NCBI GenBank assembly: GCA_026393775.1
Contig: JAPKZM010000092.1
Location: forward strand, 1-18,249
DNA length: 18,249 bases
Reading direction: 5' to 3'
Origin: Candidatus Aminicenantota bacterium
GTDB taxonomy: Bacteria > Acidobacteriota > Aminicenantia > UBA2199
Position 1 is the first letter of the stretch; every line of letters begins with the position of its first letter. Below the pieces are notes generated by a model that searched no databases, was not told where the DNA came from, and saw nothing but the letters and a program-made list of their open reading frames with translations. The translations under genes were made by a program, and so were the position numbers. Positions 14,648 through 18,249 of the stretch are shown here, piece after piece.

Positions 14648-16306
14648 TCAATAGTGGAAACTTGAACCGCCGATGAACTCGCGCAGGATCGAGGTCGGCG
14701 GCACCTCGTCGGCCGGCACCGGCCGGAAGAGCATCAAAAATGTCAGCAGCCGCTGGGCCTCGGTATAGGTCTCGTCCCCGGCGTCGATGATCTCGAGCAG
14801 CGGTACGGCCAGGTCCCTGAGCACGGCCAGTTCGTAAACCAGAGACGAGTTGAACATGGTGTCGGCGCTTTCCTGGAAAGGAAAGGTGTTGCGCCGCTCG
14901 CCGCGGATGACCGACGGGAAGCGCTTCAGGGTCTGCTCGGCGCTGTAGTTGCGGAAGCGGCTGTCGCGCACCAGGCGGCGCAGGATGCGGGTGTCGGTGG
15001 TGGAGATGCGGCTGTGGTCGTTGACGGTCAGCTGGGTCAGGGCCGACACGTAGATGCGGAACTTGTTGCGCTCGGGCACCGAGGCGCTGATCTTCGGGTT
15101 CAGGGCGTGAATGCCCTCGACGACCAGGATCTGGTCGTCCTCCAGCCACAGGTTGGCGTGCTCGAGCCGGCGGCAGCCGGTTTCGAAGTCGAAGCGCGGC
15201 ACGGCCACCTCGCGGCCCTCGAGCAGGTCGGCCAAATGGCGGTTGAACAGCTCCAGGTCGAGGGCGTCAAGGGCTTCGAAATCGAGCTCGTTGCGCTCGT
15301 CGCGCGGGCATGCCTCGCGGTCGACGAAATAGTTGTCCATCGACAGGGCCAGCGGCCGGATGCCGTTGACCTGCAGCTGGGTGGCCAGGCGCTTGGAAAA
15401 AGTGGTCTTGCCCGAGGCCGACGGTCCGGCGATCAGCACCAGGCGCAGGTCTTCTTTCTTAGCGGTAATGGTGTCGGCGATGCGGGCGATCTTTTTTTCA
15501 TGCAGGCTCTCGGCCACCTTGATAATCTCGGAGATGCCGTTCTTGGCGATGATCTGGTCCAGGCGGCCGACGTCGCTGACGCCGAGGATCTTGCCCCAGT
15601 TCTTGCTCTCCTGGTAGATCTGGAAGAGCTTGCGCGTCTTGCCGATGTGGCTGGTGACCGTGAAATCCTCCTGTTCGGGGAAGAGGATGACGAACCCCGG
15701 GCTGTACGTTTTCAGCTCGAAGCGGGAAACGGCGCCGCTGGAGAAGGCCAGCGGGTAGATCTCGATATTGGCGAAATGGCCGTTCTCGTAGATCTGCACA
15801 TGCTCGATGGTGGAATTTTCGACCAGGCGCTGGCTGTCGCTCATGGCGCGGCCGGCGAAATAGCGGGTGGCTTCGCGGCGCGGGAGCCGCAGGCGCTTGA
15901 ACGGCAAATCGCGGGCAATGATCTCGTGCATCTTGGCGGTGATCTCGTTGAGCAGCTCCTGGGTGACGGGGATGCCGCAGTAGAAATCGTAGTAGAAGCC
16001 GTTGGAGATGGAATGGCCGATGACCAGGCGGGTGTTGTGGTACAGCTCGGCCGCGGCCATGTTCAGGATGAACGAGGCGCTGCGCTGGTAGATCTCCAGG
16101 CCCGGCTTGTCGGAATAGGTCACCCATTCCAGCCGGGCGGCGCGGTTCGGGACAATGTCCAAGGGGCAGAGTCGGTTGTCGAGCTTGGCGGCCAGGACCA
16201 AGCCATGCGCGCGGCCGCCGGGGGCGCGGGAGATCTCCCACAAGTTGCGGCCGGCCGCGGGCTCGATTGTATTGCCGTCTGGAAGGGTCAGGATAATTTT
16301 GCCCAT
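14648..16306 (-). CDS. TGS/ThrRS-like/uridine-kinase-type nucleoside kinase
   Basis: This 552-residue protein is a known three-part type. A TGS-like N-terminus (about 1-60) begins GKIILTLPDGNTIEPAAG. A ThrRS-type second domain (about 65-230) contains VIGHSISNGFYYDFYCG, and a phosphoribulokinase/uridine kinase domain (about 285-490) has the P-loop GPSASGKT (294-301) and a MDNYF motif about 40 residues on. The usual FIGGS ending is present near the C-terminus (FIGGSSFHY). Proteins of this type phosphorylate nucleosides; the tRNA-synthetase-like parts do not imply aminoacylation. The ATG at 16306 has an in-frame TGA two codons upstream and no Shine-Dalgarno. Its -10 ends 6 nt before the ATG, so the mRNA is probably leaderless. 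It converges with the molybdenum hydroxylase gene across 45 nt. A nucleoside salvage role would fit a purine locus, but that is inference. Confidence 0.88.
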   Translation of the reverse strand: MGKIILTLPDGNTIEPAAGRNLWEISRAPGGRAHGLVLAAKLDNRLCPLDIVPNRAARLEWVTYSDKPGLEIYQRSASFILNMAAAELYHNTRLVIGHSISNGFYYDFYCGIPVTQELLNEITAKMHEIIARDLPFKRLRLPRREATRYFAGRAMSDSQRLVENSTIEHVQIYENGHFANIEIYPLAFSSGAVSRFELKTYSPGFVILFPEQEDFTVTSHIGKTRKLFQIYQESKNWGKILGVSDVGRLDQIIAKNGISEIIKVAESLHEKKIARIADTITAKKEDLRLVLIAGPSASGKTTFSKRLATQLQVNGIRPLALSMDNYFVDREACPRDERNELDFEALDALDLELFNRHLADLLEGREVAVPRFDFETGCRRLEHANLWLEDDQILVVEGIHALNPKISASVPERNKFRIYVSALTQLTVNDHSRISTTDTRILRRLVRDSRFRNYSAEQTLKRFPSVIRGERRNTFPFQESADTMFNSSLVYELAVLRDLAVPLLEIIDAGDETYTEAQRLLTFLMLFRPVPADEVPPTSILREFIGGSSFHY

Positions 16307-16311
16307 AATTC

Positions 16312-16320
16312 ATTATATCA
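16312..16320 (-). promoter_or_regulatory. Extended -10 TGATATAAT for the nucleoside kinase, predicted leaderless
   Basis: On the minus strand TG-A-TATAAT reads from 16320 to 16312, a perfect extended -10. Its last base is 6 nt before the A of ATG 16306, the same distance as at the molybdenum hydroxylase gene. A TTGAAT (16342-16337) lies 19 nt upstream, longer than ideal for a -35. Confidence 0.6.
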
Positions 16321-16374
16321 TGTTCATTAATACATAATTCAAGTTTCAACAGTCAAAGTCCAAATCCGATTACG

Positions 16375-16401
16375 TGCTCGTGTTGGTGCTAGCAACGAGC
16401 A
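16375..16401. repeat. Hairpin-forming inverted repeat (TGCTCG...CGAGCA)
   Basis: TGCTCG and CGAGCA pair, extended by TTG/CAA after a 2-nt bulge, around the loop GTGCTAG, giving about 9 bp. It lies in the repeat-like gap between divergent genes, about 70 nt upstream of the kinase start and 150 nt upstream of the leader ORF. Its role is unknown. Confidence 0.4.
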
Positions 16402-16473
16402 ATTAACGGTCTTTCAATGATTTCGGAAATATTCTTTCTAACACTATCACTAACACTAACACTCTCTTCATGC

Positions 16474-16502
16474 TTGACACCACCCGGTGAATGGGTGAAA
16501 AT
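16474..16502 (+). promoter_or_regulatory. Candidate promoter TTGACA-N17-GAAAAT for the hydantoinase unit
   Basis: A perfect -35 TTGACA (16474-16479) is followed 17 nt later by a weak -10 GAAAAT (16497-16502). Transcription from about 16509 would give a short leader that contains AAGGAG at 16518-16523. Confidence 0.4.
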
Positions 16503-16529
16503 AAAAAACATTATGAGAAGGAGCCCTGC

Positions 16530-16589
16530 ATGATCTCCATCATCGACCGGGTCGTCGACCAAACCGGCCCGCTGAATAAGCTTGGCTGA
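16530..16589 (+). CDS. 19-codon upstream ORF with strong ribosome site, overlapping the hydantoinase start
   Basis: ATG 16530 has a perfect AAGGAG (16518-16523) at 6-nt spacing. It opens a frame of 19 codons, MISIIDRVVDQTGPLNKLG, ending at TGA 16587-16589. The hydantoinase gene is in another frame and can begin at TTG 16582 inside this ORF or at ATG 16591, one base after its stop; neither has a Shine-Dalgarno of its own. This suggests that ribosomes load at the small ORF and reinitiate on the hydantoinase gene. The peptide matches nothing I recognise and may be a decayed gene end instead of a functional product. Confidence 0.45.
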   Translation: MISIIDRVVDQTGPLNKLG

Positions 16590-17979
16590 CATGCCCAGAA
16601 TACTGATCCGGGCCGGGACGATTGTTGGCGAAAGCCGGGTCTTCCAGGGCGACATCCTGATCGCGGACGAAAAGATCGTTGCCGTCGAAAAAAAAATAAG
16701 CGGTGCGAATGGCCTGGACCGGCTCGTCGACGCCGCCGGCTGCGAGATCTTTCCCGGTGGCGTCGATCCCCATGTCCACATGGAATTGGAAACCCCGGCC
16801 GGGATTTCCAGCGACGATTTCGCCTCGGGTAGCCGGGCCGCCCTGGCCGGGGGAACGACCACGATCCTCGACTTCGTCACCCCCGGGCGCGGGGAGTCCC
16901 TGCTTGCCGCCCTGGCCGCCCGCAAAGCGGCGGCGCGGAAATCGCTGTGCGATTACGGCTTGCATATGAGCGTGACTTCCCTGGGCAGGGACACGGCCGA
17001 CGAATTGGCGTCGTGCCGCCGCGAGGGAATCGCGTCGCTGAAGACCTACCTGGCCTACAAGAAGACCATCGGCCTGGATGACGGCGACTTCCTGGCCATC
17101 CTCGACCTGGCCCGGCAGCTGAACATCCTGGTCATGGTCCACGCCGAGCCGGGCGACATGGTTTCCTACCTGCAGAAAAAACTTCTGGCCCAGGGAAAGA
17201 CCGCCGTCCAATTCCATCCCCAATCGCGTCCGGCCGAGCTGGAGGGCGACGCCGTGCAGCGCGCCATTCTCATGGCCCGCCTGGCCGGCTCGCCCCTTTA
17301 TATCGTCCATGTGACCAGCCGCCAGGGGGTGGAGGCCATCACTGCGGCGCGGCAGAACGGTCAGGTCGTGATCGGCGAAACCTGCCCGCAGTACCTGCTG
17401 CTGGACGAGAGCCGCTACCTGGGCGGCCCGGGTTCGGACGCCGCCGCTTTTGTCATGAGCCCCCCCCTGCGGGGGCGGGAGCACCAGGCGGTTTTGTGGG
17501 AGGCGCTGGCCGCGGGAATCATCCAGACGCTGGCCACCGACCACTGCCCGTTCATGCTGGCGGAGAAAAACAGGCTGGCGGCCCTTGATTTCACCCGCAT
17601 CGCCAGCGGCTGCGGCGGCGTTGAACACCGCCTGCCGCTGCTCTACACCTTCGGGGTCAAGAGCGGAAAAATTTCACTGGTCCGCTTCGTCGACCTGGTT
17701 TCCGCCCGGCCGGCGAAAATTTTCGGCCTGTACCCGCGAAAAGGGGTTATCCGCGCCGGCAGCGACGCCGACCTGGTCGTCTGGGACCCGGACGTGAAAA
17801 GCACGGTCTCCGCCGCCGGCCAGTGGCAGCGCTGCGATCACACGGTGTACCAGGGGTTCGAGCTGCGGGGCGGGCCGCGCCTGGTTTTCAGCCGGGGCCG
17901 GGCCGTTTTTGAAGACAACAAGGTCCATGCCGATCCGGGCTGGGGGATCTACCTGCCCCGGGGTTTTCAACCGGGATGA
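16582..17979 (+). CDS. Dihydropyrimidinase/hydantoinase-type amidohydrolase
   Basis: The ORF can start at TTG 16582 (465 residues) or, more likely, at ATG 16591 (462 residues), where the typical MPRILIRAGTIV opening begins. Numbered from that ATG, all binuclear-metal ligands of the family are present: H61 and H63 (DPHVHME), the lysine normally carbamylated, K151 (SLKTYLAYK), H184 (MVHAEPGD), H240 (IVHVTS) and D317 (ATDHCPF). Such enzymes open cyclic amides such as dihydropyrimidines, hydantoins or related purine breakdown products in the cytoplasm. The small hydrophobic active-site loops that fix substrate cannot be read with confidence, so allantoin or another ring remains possible. Translation is probably coupled to the 19-codon ORF ahead. 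Its stop overlaps the ATG of the MocA-like gene, placing both in one operon. A neighbouring hydantoinase-like gene is common in selenium-dependent molybdenum hydroxylase loci (family knowledge). Confidence 0.9.
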   Translation: MADMPRILIRAGTIVGESRVFQGDILIADEKIVAVEKKISGANGLDRLVDAAGCEIFPGGVDPHVHMELETPAGISSDDFASGSRAALAGGTTTILDFVTPGRGESLLAALAARKAAARKSLCDYGLHMSVTSLGRDTADELASCRREGIASLKTYLAYKKTIGLDDGDFLAILDLARQLNILVMVHAEPGDMVSYLQKKLLAQGKTAVQFHPQSRPAELEGDAVQRAILMARLAGSPLYIVHVTSRQGVEAITAARQNGQVVIGETCPQYLLLDESRYLGGPGSDAAAFVMSPPLRGREHQAVLWEALAAGIIQTLATDHCPFMLAEKNRLAALDFTRIASGCGGVEHRLPLLYTFGVKSGKISLVRFVDLVSARPAKIFGLYPRKGVIRAGSDADLVVWDPDVKSTVSAAGQWQRCDHTVYQGFELRGGPRLVFSRGRAVFEDNKVHADPGWGIYLPRGFQPG

Positions 17980-18249
17980 TGATGACTACAGACGTTGAGG
18001 AACAGCACAAATTATCCGGCCACGTAGTGGACGGATCTAATTTGTCTGTCCCCGAGGGGATACTGCTGGCCGCCGGGTGCTCCAGCCGCTCCGGGACGTT
18101 CAAAATGGAATTGCCCCTGGCCGGGAAACCCCTGCTGCTTTGGAGTCTGGAGGCCATGGCCGCGGTTTGCCGACGGATCATCGTGGTGGCCGGGTACGCC
18201 CCGGAAAAGATCCGCAATCTGGTGAACGGGCGACCAGGGGTCGAGGTGG
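17976..18249 (+). CDS. MocA/MobA-like nucleotidyltransferase, N-terminal part (cut by window edge)
   Basis: The frame starts at a run of three ATG codons (17976-17984), the first overlapping the hydantoinase stop as ATGA, and is open for 91 codons to the edge. The conserved fold begins only at about residue 29: GILLAAGCSSRSG, then FKMELPLAGKPLLLWSLEAM and RIIVVAGYAPEKI. This is the nucleotide-binding start of the NTP-transferase family that includes MobA and MocA. MocA attaches CMP to the molybdenum cofactor for xanthine-dehydrogenase-type enzymes. The YgfJ-like branch is associated with selenium-dependent hydroxylases, which suits the enzyme at 12044-14602. Residues 1-28 are not family-like and are largely encoded by a strong palindrome. 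No good Shine-Dalgarno precedes the ATG run, so coupling to the upstream gene is likely. The C-terminus is outside the window. Confidence 0.8.
   Translation, partial: MMMTTDVEEQHKLSGHVVDGSNLSVPEGILLAAGCSSRSGTFKMELPLAGKPLLLWSLEAMAAVCRRIIVVAGYAPEKIRNLVNGRPGVEV
17999..18053. repeat. REP-like imperfect palindrome inside the 5' end of the MocA-like gene
   Basis: The left arm 17999-18023 and the right arm 18027-18052 pair around the loop GTA. About 22 pairs form in blocks (GG, ACAG, ACAAATT, ATCCG, CCAC), interrupted by two mismatches, one 1-nt bulge and one 2-nt bulge. The right flank ends CTGTCCCC. The shape, a long bulged stem with a tiny loop and a GTCCCC edge, resembles repetitive extragenic palindromes mobilised by REP-associated transposases, but no second copy is in this window. 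It lies wholly inside the predicted reading frame and keeps it open. Confidence 0.6.

Larger units (their letters stand above)
16307..16529. other. Divergent intergenic region with low-complexity repeats and hairpin
   Basis: These 223 AT-rich nt separate the kinase and hydantoinase genes. Left to right they hold the kinase promoter, a run of TTCAA/GTCCAAA-like bases (16338-16366), a hairpin (16375-16401), short tandem (C)ACTAA units (16440-16463), and a TTGACA box with AAGGAG for the plus-strand unit. No protein gene is supported on either strand. Confidence 0.55.

Noticed and set aside
14648..14650. TGA at the kinase end and TGA at 16587 considered as selenocysteine codons
   Set aside because: Both close frames at natural ends: the kinase ends in its family C-terminus, and the 19-codon ORF is out of frame with the hydantoinase. 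No convincing SECIS-like hairpin was seen directly after either TGA.
14607..15149. Minus-strand frame ending in a cysteine-rich tail GCDCACGSCKG
   Set aside because: It is out of frame with the nucleoside kinase, whose own frame ends in the usual FIGGS-type C-terminus. The cysteine cluster arises from the 45-nt convergent gap and has no start of its own.
14648..16306. Reading the kinase as a threonyl-tRNA synthetase fragment
   Set aside because: Although TGS and ThrRS-like editing-domain segments are present, the C-terminal half is a P-loop uridine-kinase domain and no synthetase catalytic motifs occur.

Overview
The window is GC-rich (roughly 60% by eye), gene-dense bacterial DNA. Two periplasmic adaptor proteins, split MacB-type ABC exporters and a secreted M28 peptidase point to a diderm. 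Nothing here fixes the phylum. An uncultured anaerobe of the Acidobacteriota/Aminicenantes type would fit, but that is a guess from gene content, not shown by the sequence.

Layout, left to right. (1) At 1-615 (minus) is the N-terminal part of a fucose/arabinose-isomerase-like protein, cut by the window edge. (2) At 730-4011 (minus) is an exporter operon: ATPase, one MacB-like permease, then a MacA/HlyD-like adaptor. (3) At 4297-5766 (plus), divergent from it, is an exported M28 zinc peptidase with all expected metal ligands. (4) At 5808-6012 is an AT-rich repeat island around a perfect 20-bp palindrome. (5) At 6013-7104 (minus) is a 10-TM membrane protein of DMT-like layout, with its own consensus-like promoter. 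(6) At 7345-11840 (minus) is a second exporter operon: adaptor, ATPase and two tandem permeases. (7) At 12044-14602 (plus) is a molybdenum hydroxylase in which the two [2Fe-2S] clusters are fused directly to the molybdopterin-binding part with no FAD domain. (8) At 14648-16306 (minus) is a TGS/ThrRS-like/uridine-kinase-type nucleoside kinase. (9) At 16582-17979 (plus) is a dihydropyrimidinase/hydantoinase-type amidohydrolase, followed with a start-stop overlap by a MocA/MobA-like nucleotidyltransferase that runs off the right edge.

The right third (12-18.2 kb) reads as a purine or N-heterocycle utilisation locus. A FAD-less xanthine-dehydrogenase-like hydroxylase, a cyclic-amide hydrolase and a MocA-like cofactor-maturation protein match the set usually found with selenium-dependent molybdenum hydroxylases. 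The nucleoside kinase would fit as a salvage enzyme. The selenium assignment is inference: no selD, yqeB or xdhC is visible here.

The observations most worth following are these. A 54-55 nt REP-like hairpin lies inside the 5' coding region of the mocA-like gene. The molybdenum hydroxylase and kinase genes appear to be leaderless, with the -10 box ending exactly 6 nt before each ATG. An extended -10 motif TGCTAA(A/G)AT recurs before three genes. A 19-codon ORF with a perfect Shine-Dalgarno overlaps the start of the hydantoinase gene. The palindromic repeat island at 5.8-6.0 kb is also unexplained.
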